DNA of 48,237 nt, taken from the NCBI GenBank assembly GCA_903936775.1, contig CAIZWU010000080.1:1-48237 (forward strand). The letters run 5' to 3'. Shown here piece by piece: positions 17,791 to 26,765 of this stretch; position 1 is the stretch's first letter; each line of letters starts with the position of its first letter. The DNA is from an uncultured bacterium (GTDB taxonomy: Bacteria > Verrucomicrobiota > Verrucomicrobiia > Verrucomicrobiales > V1-33). The position numbers and the translations under genes are program-made. The notes beneath the pieces are model-generated. The model was given only the letters and a program-made list of their open reading frames with translations. It ran no database searches and was not told where the DNA came from.

Positions 17791-18447
17791 ATGGCCAACA
17801 CCTTTCCCCGCTGGACAAATACCCTGCCTCTGAAGCTCCTTGTCTGCTTCCTCTTTATGGGTGCGGGGATTGCTGGTGGGGTGACGTATTATTTTACCCA
17901 AAAGTATACCCGCGTCGGCTACATGCCATCGCAGCCCATTGCTTTTTCGCACAAAATCCACGCCGGACAGTTGGGCATGGATTGCCGTTACTGTCATAGC
18001 TTCGTTGAGCAGTCCGGCCACGCCAACGTTCCCTCCAGCAGCACCTGTTGGAATTGCCACCAGCACGTCAAGACCAACTCCCCGCAGATCGCCTTGATCA
18101 AGGAAAGTGTCGATACGGGCAAGCCATTGGAATGGGTCAAGGTTCACAACACTCCTGACTACGCCTACTTCAACCACAGCGTCCACGTGACCGCCGGGGT
18201 GTCTTGTGTCAGTTGCCACGGCAAAATCAATGAGATGCCAGTCGTTTTTCACGACCAGAGCCAGAGCATGAGTTGGTGTTTGGATTGTCACCTTGCTCCT
18301 GAACAGCACCTCCGTCCGATGGACAAAATCACGAATTTGAATTGGACGGCCAAATCCGAAGGGAAAGACCAGAAGGAGATGGGTCAGAAACTCAAAGATG
18401 CCTGGCACATCGAGCCTCCGGTCAACTGTGCTGGTTGTCACCGTTAA
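17791..18447 (+). CDS. actA: Alternative complex III, pentaheme cytochrome c subunit ActA
   Basis: This 218-aa protein has an N-terminal membrane anchor (about 14-36) and five CxxCH heme c motifs in order: CRYCH, CWNCH, CVSCH, CLDCH and CAGCH. Five hemes with a single N-terminal anchor and the start of an actABCDEF order identify ActA of alternative complex III, the quinol:cytochrome c oxidoreductase that replaces bc1. ActA forms the periplasmic heme wire that carries electrons from the ActB/ActC side toward ActE and downstream cytochromes. It is the first gene of the long respiratory cluster and lies just after a CRP-like palindrome. There is no Shine-Dalgarno sequence. Confidence 0.95.
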   Translation: MANTFPRWTNTLPLKLLVCFLFMGAGIAGGVTYYFTQKYTRVGYMPSQPIAFSHKIHAGQLGMDCRYCHSFVEQSGHANVPSSSTCWNCHQHVKTNSPQIALIKESVDTGKPLEWVKVHNTPDYAYFNHSVHVTAGVSCVSCHGKINEMPVVFHDQSQSMSWCLDCHLAPEQHLRPMDKITNLNWTAKSEGKDQKEMGQKLKDAWHIEPPVNCAGCHR

Positions 18448-18490
18448 GTCACCCTGACGTCCGTCGCCCCTACCACCCCATTTTTGTTCA

Positions 18491-21400
18491 ATGAAACGCG
18501 TTTGGCAACATCCCGCAGAGCCCACCACCGGCAAGCGCTATTGGCGCAGCCTGGGACAACTGACCGGCCAGGAATCCTCCCAGCGATGGCAGGACCGTGA
18601 ATTCCAGGACGGCGCCGCCGTCATGAAGGACGAGGGGGAACAGGAAACCTCCCGGCGTAGTTTCCTGAAACTCATGAGCGCCAGCACCGCCATGGCTGGC
18701 CTCGGCCTCGCTTCCTGCCGCCGGCCGGAAACCTACCTGAAGCCCTATTCAAAAATGCCGGAATGGGTGGTTCCGGGGAAAATTCTTTATTACGCCACCG
18801 CCATGCCCCGCTCCGGCGGAGGCACTCCCATGGTGGTTCACACCACGGAAGGACGCCCCACCCACCTTCAGGGGAACAAATTCCACCCCGACAGCAATGG
18901 CGGTCTGGACTCCCAGGCTCAGGCCTCAGTGCTGGGCCTTTATGATCCGGACCGGGCCCGCGCTTTCTCAAATTATGGGAAGCCCAGTTCCCGTGACGAC
19001 TTTTTCACCTTCCTCAATGCCGCCAAAAAGGAACTCGCGGCTTCCGGCGGCAAGGGCTTCGCGGTCCTGACCGATGAGGTGGTCTCTCCCACCCGGTTGC
19101 GTCTAATCGGTGAGCTCCAAAAGAAATTCCCTGCCGCCAAGGTCTACCGATATGAAGCTTTTGGGCCCGCCAATGGGCGTGCTGCTTATACCAAGGCCTT
19201 CGGAGCCGGCGTGATGCCGTTCTATCGTTTTGACAAGGCGGACCGGGTCTTCAGCCTCGATAGCGATTTTCTCGGGCTTGACCGGGTGGGTGGCAAATCT
19301 GTGGGCCAATTTATGTCCGGCCGGAAAGCGCAGACCAGCGCTGATCCGATGAACCGCCTCTATGCCGTGGAGAGCAATTACACCATCACGGGTGGCATTG
19401 CCGATCACCGTATGCGTGTTCCTGCCAGTCAAACCGTCAAGGTGGCGGCAAAACTTGCCGCACTTATCGGCACGGCCACGGGGGATGCGGCATTGTCCGC
19501 CGCAGCCGCCAGTGTTAAAGGCGCTGCCTACAATCCCGGTCGTGAGGATTATGATGTCTGGTTCCAGACGGCCGCAGACGATCTCGTTGCCAGCAAAGGC
19601 AAGGTCATCGTGATCGCCGGCAGCAACCAACCCGAAGCGGTTCAGGTGCTTGCCGCCGCCATCAACCATGCATTGGGAGCCTACGGTTCGACTATCGAAC
19701 TGAAACAGACCGGCCTCCCGGAATCACAACTCGGCAGCCTCGCCGAACTGGCCAGTCAAGCCCTCGCCGGCAACGTGCAGACCTTGCTTGTCATCAGCGA
19801 TGCCAATCCCGTTTTTGATGCTCCCGCCGACCTCAAATGGCCTGCAGCCCAGGACAGCATCAAGACCGTTATCGTCCACAGCACCCGTCATCTGACCGCC
19901 ACCGCCCGCAAGGCATCGTGGACGGTGCCCGCGACGCATTATCTTGAGCAATGGGGCGACACCCGCGGTTTTGAAGGCACCTACGCGGTGGTTCAGCCCA
20001 TGATTCTCCCCTTGTTTGGAGGCGTCAGCGATCACGAACTGCTCGGAGCCTTCGTTTCCAACGAGGACACGCCTCCGTTCGTCGAACCCTCCATGGCCCC
20101 CCTGCCCATGGGCACGGTGGAAGATCCGGGCCCCGGTTACAAACTGGTCCGCGATACCTTCAACGCCCTCGTTCCCGGAGCTTCCGAGGAAGTCTGGAAC
20201 AACACGTTGCGTGACGGATTTGTCGCCAAAACGGAATATCCTGCCGCAGCCACTGCGTTCCAATCCGGAGCTTTGAGCTTGCTGACTGCGCTTCCGGATG
20301 TCGCCGCTCCTTCGCTGACCGCGATGGAAGTCACTTTCCTGCCGTGCGCTAAAATTGCCGACGGCCGTTATATCAATAGTGCCTGGCTTCAGGAAGCCCC
20401 CGATCCCGTTTCCAAGGTGACTTGGGACAATGCGGCTCTCATTAGCGTCAAAACAGCCAAGGAGCTTCAAATCACCCTCGCCGCAGTGGATGAGGCGGAT
20501 GTGATTTCGGTCGAAATCGGGGGGGTCACCCGTTATTTCCCGGTCCTCGTCATCCCGGGGCATGCGGACAACGCCGTTACTCTTACCGTTGGCTACGGCC
20601 AGACGGGCACTGGCGCCGAGGGGCCGGGCCGGGTAGGGCAGGGCACTGGTTTCGACGCCTATGGTCTGCGCACTTCGGCCGCGCCCTACTTCGCCGCCGG
20701 CGCCAAAGTAGCCAAACTTACCGGTCCCGTCGCCATTCCTGAAGGAGGCGCCAAATGGACCGACCACAAGGAAATTCCGGCTGTTTATCCCATCGCCACC
20801 ACCCAGGAACATCATAGCATGTATGGCCGGGCCCTCGTCCGCGAAGGCACGCAGAAGGACTGGCAGGAGGACGAGGATTTCGTAATGGAGCAGGGCACTG
20901 ACGCCCACCTCCATGGGGGGCGCGCCGAAAAAACTGCCGAAAATGCCTTTTCGCTGTATCAACCGAATGCCGGCAAGAAGGAAGACGGCACCCGGGAACC
21001 GCTCCTGAGCGATGACCTGCACCAATGGGGCATGGTGATCGACCTCAACAGCTGCACCGGCTGCACTTCGTGCCTGGTGGCCTGCCAGTCGGAAAACAAC
21101 ATTCCAGTGGTCGGCAAGGACCAAGTCCGCCGGGGCCGTGAGATGCATTGGATCCGGATGGACCGCTACTTTGCCACCGACCTTGATTCGGATGCGGCTT
21201 TGAACAACCGACAGGTCGAAGGTCACGAGTGGGAGGAAGACGAAATGGATGATCCTTCCATGCTGGTCGAGCCGGTCGGTTGCCAGCACTGCGAGGCCGC
21301 CCCCTGTGAAACCGTCTGCCCGGTCAATGCCACCGTCCACAGTCCTGATGGCTTGAATGTGATGGTTTACAACCGCTGCATCGGCACCCGCTACTGCGCC

Positions 21401-22024
21401 AATAACTGTCCTTTCAAGGCCCGCCGCTTTAATTTCTTCGACTACAACAAGCGGAATCCCCTGGTCGAAAAATCGGCCGGCCCGCTGAGCTTCAATAATC
21501 TCTATGCCGGTCCCCTCGGAGACCGCCACGATACCGAACTCGGTAAACTGCAGAAAAACCCGAACGTCACCGTCCGGATGCGGGGAGTCATTGAAAAATG
21601 CACCTACTGTCTGCAGCGGATCGAAAGCGCCCGGATTGATGCCCGAGCCCATGCCCGCAAGGACAAGTCCAGGGAACAGGGTAAATATGACGAGACGCTG
21701 GTCCTCGCCAAACAGGATCTGCGTATCCCGACCAACGGACTCAAAGTGGCCTGTCAGGAAGCCTGTCCCGCCGAAGCTATCCACTTCGGTAATCTGCTGG
21801 ATAAGGACAGTGATGTCATGAAGGCCAAGGGCAACGCCCGGAACTACGAGTTGCTCGGTTACCTCTCCGTCCGCGCCCGGACCACTTACCTCGCCCGCAT
21901 CAAGAATCCGAATCCGGAATTGATCAAAGCCAGTCCCCGCGAAGCGAAAAAGGTCGGGCAAGGCAGCAAGACCCGCCCCATTGCCGTTGCTGGTTCCCCC
22001 GGCCATGGTGCCGCTTCCCACTAA
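18491..22024 (+). CDS. actB: Alternative complex III, iron-sulfur/molybdopterin-like subunit ActB
   Basis: This 1177-aa protein has a twin-arginine motif (SRRSFLKLM) near residue 54, then a long domain (about 70-800) related to molybdopterin oxidoreductases. In ACIII this domain is known not to carry Mo. A ferredoxin-like domain follows. Its clusters include C855-x2-C858-x2-C861-x3-C865, then CQHCEAAPCETVCP, CIGTRYCANNCP, CTYC and CQEACP. This fits three 4Fe-4S clusters and one 3Fe-4S cluster. The protein is exported folded by Tat and sits on the periplasmic face with ActA. Length and domain order match the fused ActB form. It starts 43 nt after actA. Confidence 0.95.
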   Translation: MKRVWQHPAEPTTGKRYWRSLGQLTGQESSQRWQDREFQDGAAVMKDEGEQETSRRSFLKLMSASTAMAGLGLASCRRPETYLKPYSKMPEWVVPGKILYYATAMPRSGGGTPMVVHTTEGRPTHLQGNKFHPDSNGGLDSQAQASVLGLYDPDRARAFSNYGKPSSRDDFFTFLNAAKKELAASGGKGFAVLTDEVVSPTRLRLIGELQKKFPAAKVYRYEAFGPANGRAAYTKAFGAGVMPFYRFDKADRVFSLDSDFLGLDRVGGKSVGQFMSGRKAQTSADPMNRLYAVESNYTITGGIADHRMRVPASQTVKVAAKLAALIGTATGDAALSAAAASVKGAAYNPGREDYDVWFQTAADDLVASKGKVIVIAGSNQPEAVQVLAAAINHALGAYGSTIELKQTGLPESQLGSLAELASQALAGNVQTLLVISDANPVFDAPADLKWPAAQDSIKTVIVHSTRHLTATARKASWTVPATHYLEQWGDTRGFEGTYAVVQPMILPLFGGVSDHELLGAFVSNEDTPPFVEPSMAPLPMGTVEDPGPGYKLVRDTFNALVPGASEEVWNNTLRDGFVAKTEYPAAATAFQSGALSLLTALPDVAAPSLTAMEVTFLPCAKIADGRYINSAWLQEAPDPVSKVTWDNAALISVKTAKELQITLAAVDEADVISVEIGGVTRYFPVLVIPGHADNAVTLTVGYGQTGTGAEGPGRVGQGTGFDAYGLRTSAAPYFAAGAKVAKLTGPVAIPEGGAKWTDHKEIPAVYPIATTQEHHSMYGRALVREGTQKDWQEDEDFVMEQGTDAHLHGGRAEKTAENAFSLYQPNAGKKEDGTREPLLSDDLHQWGMVIDLNSCTGCTSCLVACQSENNIPVVGKDQVRRGREMHWIRMDRYFATDLDSDAALNNRQVEGHEWEEDEMDDPSMLVEPVGCQHCEAAPCETVCPVNATVHSPDGLNVMVYNRCIGTRYCANNCPFKARRFNFFDYNKRNPLVEKSAGPLSFNNLYAGPLGDRHDTELGKLQKNPNVTVRMRGVIEKCTYCLQRIESARIDARAHARKDKSREQGKYDETLVLAKQDLRIPTNGLKVACQEACPAEAIHFGNLLDKDSDVMKAKGNARNYELLGYLSVRARTTYLARIKNPNPELIKASPREAKKVGQGSKTRPIAVAGSPGHGAASH

Positions 22025-22066
22025 GCTGGGTATCTCCTCCTTCACCCTCTTCACTGTCACCTTACC

Positions 22067-23587
22067 ATGGCCGAAGCCGCCCACGATCCCCACCACCCGC
22101 ACGCCACCGGTCCTTCCCGCGCGAAGGTCCTGCTCCGCGAGCCTTTGGTGCTCAACCAACGTTCCATGAGTTGGGTCACGAACCGAATTTGCGGGATCGT
22201 GGAAAATCCTCAGCCCAAAGGTTGGTGGTATATCATCGTGCCCTGTGTCGCCCTTGTGGCCGTCATGGTGTTCTGTTTCACCTATCTTGTCTCCACCGGC
22301 GTGGGAGTCTGGGGCCCAAACCACCCCGTGGCCTGGGGATGGGATATCACCAATTTTGTGTTTTGGATCGGCATCGGCCATGCCGGCACTTTGATTTCGG
22401 CAATCCTTTATCTTACCCGGCAAAAGTGGCGGACGGCGGTGAACCGTGCCGCGGAAGCAATGACCATTTTCGCAGTGATGTGCGCTGGTCTTTTCCCGGC
22501 GCTTCACGTCGGCCGTGTCTGGATGGCTTGGTTCCTCGCTCCGATCCCGAACAGCAACGCCATCTGGCAAAACTTCAAGTCTCCCCTGCTGTGGGACGTT
22601 TTTGCGGTCTCGACCTATTTCAGTGTTTCTGTCGTCTTCTGGTTCCTCGGGCTGGTGCCTGATCTCGCAACCCTCCGCGACCGCTGCAAGCCTGGCATCC
22701 GCAAGATGGCATACGGCTTGTTTGCCCTCGGCTGGCGCGGTGGCAACCGCCAGTGGCGCCATTATGAAATTGCCTACGGATTACTCGCTGCCTTGTCGAC
22801 CCCTCTGGTGCTTTCCGTTCACACCGTGGTGTCCTTTGACTTTGCCACCTCCATTGTCCCCGGTTGGCACACCACCATCTTCCCGCCCTACTTTGTGGCT
22901 GGCGCGATCTTCGGTGGGTTTGCCATGGTGCTTACCCTCATGATCCCGGTCCGGAAGATCTACGGGCTGCACGATCTCTTCACCATGAAGCACATCGACA
23001 ACATGGCGAAAATCATCCTGCTGACCGGCACCATCGTCGGATATGCCTATTTGATGGAATTGTTCATCGCATGGTATTCCGGCAGCCTCTACGAATTCGA
23101 CGCCTTCAAGTGGCGCATTCTGCATGGCCCCTACACTTGGGCTTACTATTGCATGTTCTTCTGCAACGTGATTGCTCCACAGGTTTTCTGGTTTAAGAAA
23201 ATGCGCGAGAACCTGCTCGTGGTCATGATCGTCTGCATGTTCGTCAATGCTGGTATGTGGTATGAGCGCTTCGTGATCATATGCACCACTTTGGCCCGTG
23301 ATTTCCTGCCGGGCCAATGGGATATGTATCACCCTTCCTGGGTGGAAATCTGGACCTTCATCGGAACATTTGGATTCTTCATGATGCTGTTCCTGATCTT
23401 CCTGCGTTTCCTCCCCGTCATCGCTATTGCGGAAATCAAAGGTGTCCTGCCTGAATCGGACCCGCATTACGACCCTTCCTTCGCCAAGCGTGACAATCTT
23501 GTCGCGGCTCCCTCCTACGAAGGTGATCGCCTCGAAAACCGGCCCGCCGAGCCCACGGCCGTCGTCACCAACGCTGCCCCCGCCTGA
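22067..23587 (+). CDS. actC: Alternative complex III, NrfD-like quinol-binding subunit ActC
   Basis: This 506-aa polytopic protein of the NrfD/PsrC family has about ten membrane helices. In ACIII it holds the quinol site next to the iron-sulfur subunit ActB. Visible family segments include '[18 protein letters not shown]', '[10 protein letters not shown]' and '[13 protein letters not shown]'. The N-terminus carries a short His-rich stretch ([12 protein letters not shown], residues 4-15), not usual for the family, and the C-terminus is a hydrophilic tail of about 40 residues. It starts 42 nt after actB with a pyrimidine-only leader. Confidence 0.95.
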   Translation: MAEAAHDPHHPHATGPSRAKVLLREPLVLNQRSMSWVTNRICGIVENPQPKGWWYIIVPCVALVAVMVFCFTYLVSTGVGVWGPNHPVAWGWDITNFVFWIGIGHAGTLISAILYLTRQKWRTAVNRAAEAMTIFAVMCAGLFPALHVGRVWMAWFLAPIPNSNAIWQNFKSPLLWDVFAVSTYFSVSVVFWFLGLVPDLATLRDRCKPGIRKMAYGLFALGWRGGNRQWRHYEIAYGLLAALSTPLVLSVHTVVSFDFATSIVPGWHTTIFPPYFVAGAIFGGFAMVLTLMIPVRKIYGLHDLFTMKHIDNMAKIILLTGTIVGYAYLMELFIAWYSGSLYEFDAFKWRILHGPYTWAYYCMFFCNVIAPQVFWFKKMRENLLVVMIVCMFVNAGMWYERFVIICTTLARDFLPGQWDMYHPSWVEIWTFIGTFGFFMMLFLIFLRFLPVIAIAEIKGVLPESDPHYDPSFAKRDNLVAAPSYEGDRLENRPAEPTAVVTNAAPA

Positions 23588-23637
23588 TCCTGCGGCGTTG
23601 TCCTTCCCCTCAACAACTCTCCACCATCGAATCTAAA

Positions 23638-24192
23638 GTGAGCACCCCATTGAAACGCGTCCACGGTTACCTCGCGGAATTTTCCTCCGCGCGGGACGTT
23701 TTCCATGCCGCCGAGCAGACCCGGGACGCCGGTTATTCCAGTTGGGACGTTCACAGCCCATTCCCTGTCCATGGCATGGATGACGCCATGGGATTACCCC
23801 GCTCCATTCTCCCCCGTTTCGTGCTCATCGGTGGAATCATTGGGATAACGACCGCGTTCCTCCTCCAGTACCTGACCCAAGTGGTGATCTATCCCACCGT
23901 GGTCCAAGCCAAACCAGCCAATATCTACACCATCGCCGCTTTTTTCCCGGTGATGTTTGAGCTCACGATTCTGTTTTCGGCTTTCACCGCCTTGTTTACT
24001 TGTCTCGTGATGATGAAGCTCCCAAGGCTGCATCATCCTCTGTTCAACGCCCCTTCCTTCTCCAAGTTTTCGGACGATAAATTCTTCATCTGCATTGAGG
24101 CCCGGGATCCGAAGTTCTCCGCTGAAAAGACCAAATCCTTCCTCGCCGGCATCGGCGGCTCCAACATCGAGCTAGTCGAAGACGAACTTTAG
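23638..24192 (+). CDS. actD: Alternative complex III, subunit ActD (DUF3341)
   Basis: This 184-aa protein starts at GTG 23638. DUF3341 features are a soluble N-terminal ferredoxin-like part with 'AEFSSARDVFHAAEQTRDAGY' and 'WDVHSPFPVHGMDDAMG' segments, then two membrane helices (about 60-85 and 98-122) and a C-terminal soluble tail. ActD is a structural subunit of ACIII without cofactors, placed on the cytoplasmic side and membrane. Its position between actC and actE is the conserved one. Confidence 0.93.
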   Translation: MSTPLKRVHGYLAEFSSARDVFHAAEQTRDAGYSSWDVHSPFPVHGMDDAMGLPRSILPRFVLIGGIIGITTAFLLQYLTQVVIYPTVVQAKPANIYTIAAFFPVMFELTILFSAFTALFTCLVMMKLPRLHHPLFNAPSFSKFSDDKFFICIEARDPKFSAEKTKSFLAGIGGSNIELVEDEL

Positions 24193-24228
24193 TCCCCGCC
24201 GCTCCCGTCCTCTGCCTTTTTCCGCCCC

Positions 24229-24936
24229 ATGCGCTACTTCTTTTTCGCCTGTCTCCTGGCCATCGTGCTTGTGATTGGTTTCGCCGGTTTCCGCGGCGAC
24301 AAGTTCAGTCGTCCCCCCATTTTGCTGCTGAACGACATGAACAACCAGGCCAAGGTAAAACCCCAAGCCTCCAACGCCTTTTTCGCAGATGGCGTGGGTT
24401 CCCGCAAACCGGTCGTGGCCACCGTTCCCATGGGTCTCACCATCCCCTCCAAACCCGCCGCTGAGGGAGGGTATGTTTCCTATGGATTCTCCCATGGCTC
24501 GGATTATTTCAATTCGGGACGGATCGGCGAATTCTGGGGCGATGGCTTCCCTGAGCAGGTCAAAGTGGACGAAGCTTTCCTCCGCCTCGGACAAGAACGC
24601 TACAACATCAACTGCGCCATTTGCCATGGTACATCCGGCAATGGAAAAGGGATCACTTCCGCCGCGCAGTACGGCATTGCCAACATCGCGAATTTTCACA
24701 CCCCGGGCTTCACCGACCCGAAAGCTTTGGATTACCGGGCGAACGGCAGCATTTACAACACAATCAATCTCGGCAAAGGCCTGATGAGCGGTTACGGAGC
24801 CAGTATTCCGGTCAAGGAACGCTGGGCCATCGTTGCCTGGGTCCGCGCCATGCAACTGTCCCGCACCGCCCCCTTGGCCGATCCTTCCGTCAAAGAAGTC
24901 TGGACTGCGCTCCAGCCTCCTGCCGCCGTCAAATAA
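24229..24936 (+). CDS. actE: Alternative complex III, monoheme cytochrome c subunit ActE
   Basis: This 235-aa protein has an N-terminal hydrophobic anchor (about 3-20) and one heme c motif, CAICH, near residue 127-131. The 'RWAIVAWVRAMQ' helix typical of ActE lies near the end, and a Met in the preceding 'GLMSGYG' loop is the likely sixth ligand. ActE is the periplasmic electron outlet of ACIII. The first motif region 'DPxKxxxN' and the Pro-rich neck are also usual. The gene starts 36 nt after actD. Confidence 0.95.
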   Translation: MRYFFFACLLAIVLVIGFAGFRGDKFSRPPILLLNDMNNQAKVKPQASNAFFADGVGSRKPVVATVPMGLTIPSKPAAEGGYVSYGFSHGSDYFNSGRIGEFWGDGFPEQVKVDEAFLRLGQERYNINCAICHGTSGNGKGITSAAQYGIANIANFHTPGFTDPKALDYRANGSIYNTINLGKGLMSGYGASIPVKERWAIVAWVRAMQLSRTAPLADPSVKEVWTALQPPAAVK

Positions 24937-24954
24937 GTTTTTCTTTCCTGAAGC

Positions 24955-26307
24955 ATGAGCCACCACGTTTCCGTCACCACTCTTCCGCCTGAAGGCGAGA
25001 AGCTGCAGCTTGCGAAGTTTACTTCGTGGCGCTCTATCCTGATGCTCACCGGCGCCGCCGGCGTTGCCGCCTCGCTGTTCCTCTTTTTTACCGGAGGTGA
25101 AGCTGCGAACTCATACGCCTTCAGCTATCTCTTTGCGCTCGAAGTTTTCTTTACCATTACCGCCGGTGCAACCTTCTGGGTGCTTTTGCACAATGCCTCG
25201 AACTCTTCATGGGGAGTCGCCATCCGCCGTATTCCGGAATTGATGACGCAGTTGTTCCTGCCGCTGTTCTTCCTCGCCCTGCCACTCTTCATGCCCTTCT
25301 TCCCCAATAAACCGGAATGGATGGGACATGTCTGGGAATGGGTTGGCATCCATGCTCAAGTGAAGGAACACGCTCCGGTAGGAGTGTCCAGCCTGCGTGA
25401 CGCTCTTGCCGCCACCCACGACACGGCAGTCCTCTACAAAAAATTCCCCTACCTTCATAATGGAATGACAGGCTTGATGCCCGGGATGGATATCCGCATG
25501 ATTCTTTTCTTCGGTCTCCTCCTCCTCACAGGTAGCAAGCTTCTTAGCTACTCTCTCAGTCAGGACAAGACCGGGGCGGTGCAGCCCACCTACAGTGCCC
25601 GCCGTTTTTCCTGCGGAATGCTGCCTGTCTTTGCGGTGTGTTCCACCTTCGCGGGGATCGACTGGGTGATGAGCATGAACTACACTTGGTTTTCCACCAT
25701 GTTCGGGGTGAACATCTTCGCGGGCTCCGCCCTCGCCTCCATGGCCGCGGTCATCCTGATCGTGGGAACCCTTGTCAAAACCGGCCACTTCCGGCACATT
25801 GTTTCAGAGGAGCATTTTCACCTCATGGGCAAGCTGATGCATGCCTTCATTATCTTTTGGGCTTACATTGCCTTCAGCCAGTTCTTCCTCATCTGGTATG
25901 CCAACATTCCCGAAGAGACCCAGTTCTACGCCATCCGTAACACGGCAGGCTGGTGGTATTTCTCCTTGGCCTTGGTCTTTCTGCATTTTGCCGTGCCTTT
26001 CGTTTTCCTTCTCAAGCGCAATGCCAAGCGTAACCTGAACGCGGTCATGGCGGTAGCGGCCTTTGTCATCGGAGTCCACATGCTGGAGCTTTATTGGATG
26101 ATCATCCCCGAGCGCGGCCGGGCTCTATACGAATTCACCTCCGCACCGGAAATCGCCAAGTTCATTCGTGATCTTCTTTTTGATGGTCTCGCTCTCCTGA
26201 CTTTTGCGGGGGTTTACGGCTTTTTCCTCATCCGCCTCCTGTCGAAGCACAGCCTGTATCCCTGCGGTGACCCCCGTCTCGAAGAGTCCATCAACGTCGT
26301 CAGCTAA
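24955..26307 (+). CDS. actF: Alternative complex III, membrane subunit ActF
   Basis: This 450-aa protein has about ten membrane helices and resembles ActC. ActF is the second large membrane subunit of ACIII and lacks cofactors; in known structures it packs beside ActC and may take part in proton movement. Recognisable parts are 'FAGIDWVMSMNYTWFSTMFG' (split by a helix end) and the conserved 'HDLGKLMHAF'-like segment, here HLMGKLMHAFIIFWAYIAF. The start lies 18 nt after actE. It is the last canonical act gene; the oxidase block begins after one small gene. Confidence 0.93.
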   Translation: MSHHVSVTTLPPEGEKLQLAKFTSWRSILMLTGAAGVAASLFLFFTGGEAANSYAFSYLFALEVFFTITAGATFWVLLHNASNSSWGVAIRRIPELMTQLFLPLFFLALPLFMPFFPNKPEWMGHVWEWVGIHAQVKEHAPVGVSSLRDALAATHDTAVLYKKFPYLHNGMTGLMPGMDIRMILFFGLLLLTGSKLLSYSLSQDKTGAVQPTYSARRFSCGMLPVFAVCSTFAGIDWVMSMNYTWFSTMFGVNIFAGSALASMAAVILIVGTLVKTGHFRHIVSEEHFHLMGKLMHAFIIFWAYIAFSQFFLIWYANIPEETQFYAIRNTAGWWYFSLALVFLHFAVPFVFLLKRNAKRNLNAVMAVAAFVIGVHMLELYWMIIPERGRALYEFTSAPEIAKFIRDLLFDGLALLTFAGVYGFFLIRLLSKHSLYPCGDPRLEESINVVS

Positions 26308-26339
26308 CTTTTACCTTTTCCTCCTTCAGCTCACTTATC

Positions 26340-26741
26340 ATGGACGAACATCCTGGAGATACCCTCGGCAATCGCTTCCTGACTTTTTGGGGAGCGCTCG
26401 GCACCATAGTCGCGCTGGCGCTGGTGCTGGCCCTTTACCGCTGGATCGCGGTGCCTTCCGCTGATGCGGTCAATGACGGTGGAGTGGGAAATGCCCGCCT
26501 CGCCATCCTGGCCAATACCACCAGCGAACAGGATGCGGAATTCCACCAAGCCGCCGAAGTCGAAGCAGGGAAAACGGTCCGCCTTCCTGCCGACAGCCTT
26601 CTTTCATTCGCTGCTAAAACGCTCGCTGCCCAAAAGGCGGCTGCCGGCCCTGTGAAGACCCCGGAAGCCCTCGTCCGCGAGCAGGAGGAAAAAGCGAAAA
26701 ACACCCACGATCCCAATCTTTCCAAATTCGAAGGGAAATAA
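26340..26741 (+). CDS. Small membrane-anchored protein between ACIII and the oxidase block
   Basis: This 133-aa protein has a short hydrophilic start, one membrane helix (about 17-37, LGTIVALALVLALYRWI), then a hydrophilic Ala/Glu/Lys-rich part. There are no Cys, CxxCH or metal-binding motifs. I do not recognise the family. It sits exactly between actF (32 nt before) and the CcoN-like gene (24 nt after), all on the same strand, so it is probably an accessory subunit of ACIII or of the ACIII-oxidase supercomplex. The helix at the N-terminus with a tail of about 95 residues would put the tail in the periplasm if the N-terminus is inside. Confidence 0.7.
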   Translation: MDEHPGDTLGNRFLTFWGALGTIVALALVLALYRWIAVPSADAVNDGGVGNARLAILANTTSEQDAEFHQAAEVEAGKTVRLPADSLLSFAAKTLAAQKAAAGPVKTPEALVREQEEKAKNTHDPNLSKFEGK

Positions 26742-26765
26742 CTTTTCTCCCGATCCCCTTACATC

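Noticed and set aside
19724..22762. 1012-codon open frame antisense to actB and actC
   Set aside because: It covers clear iron-sulfur and NrfD-like coding sequence on the other strand. The length results from high third-position GC, which removes antisense stops.
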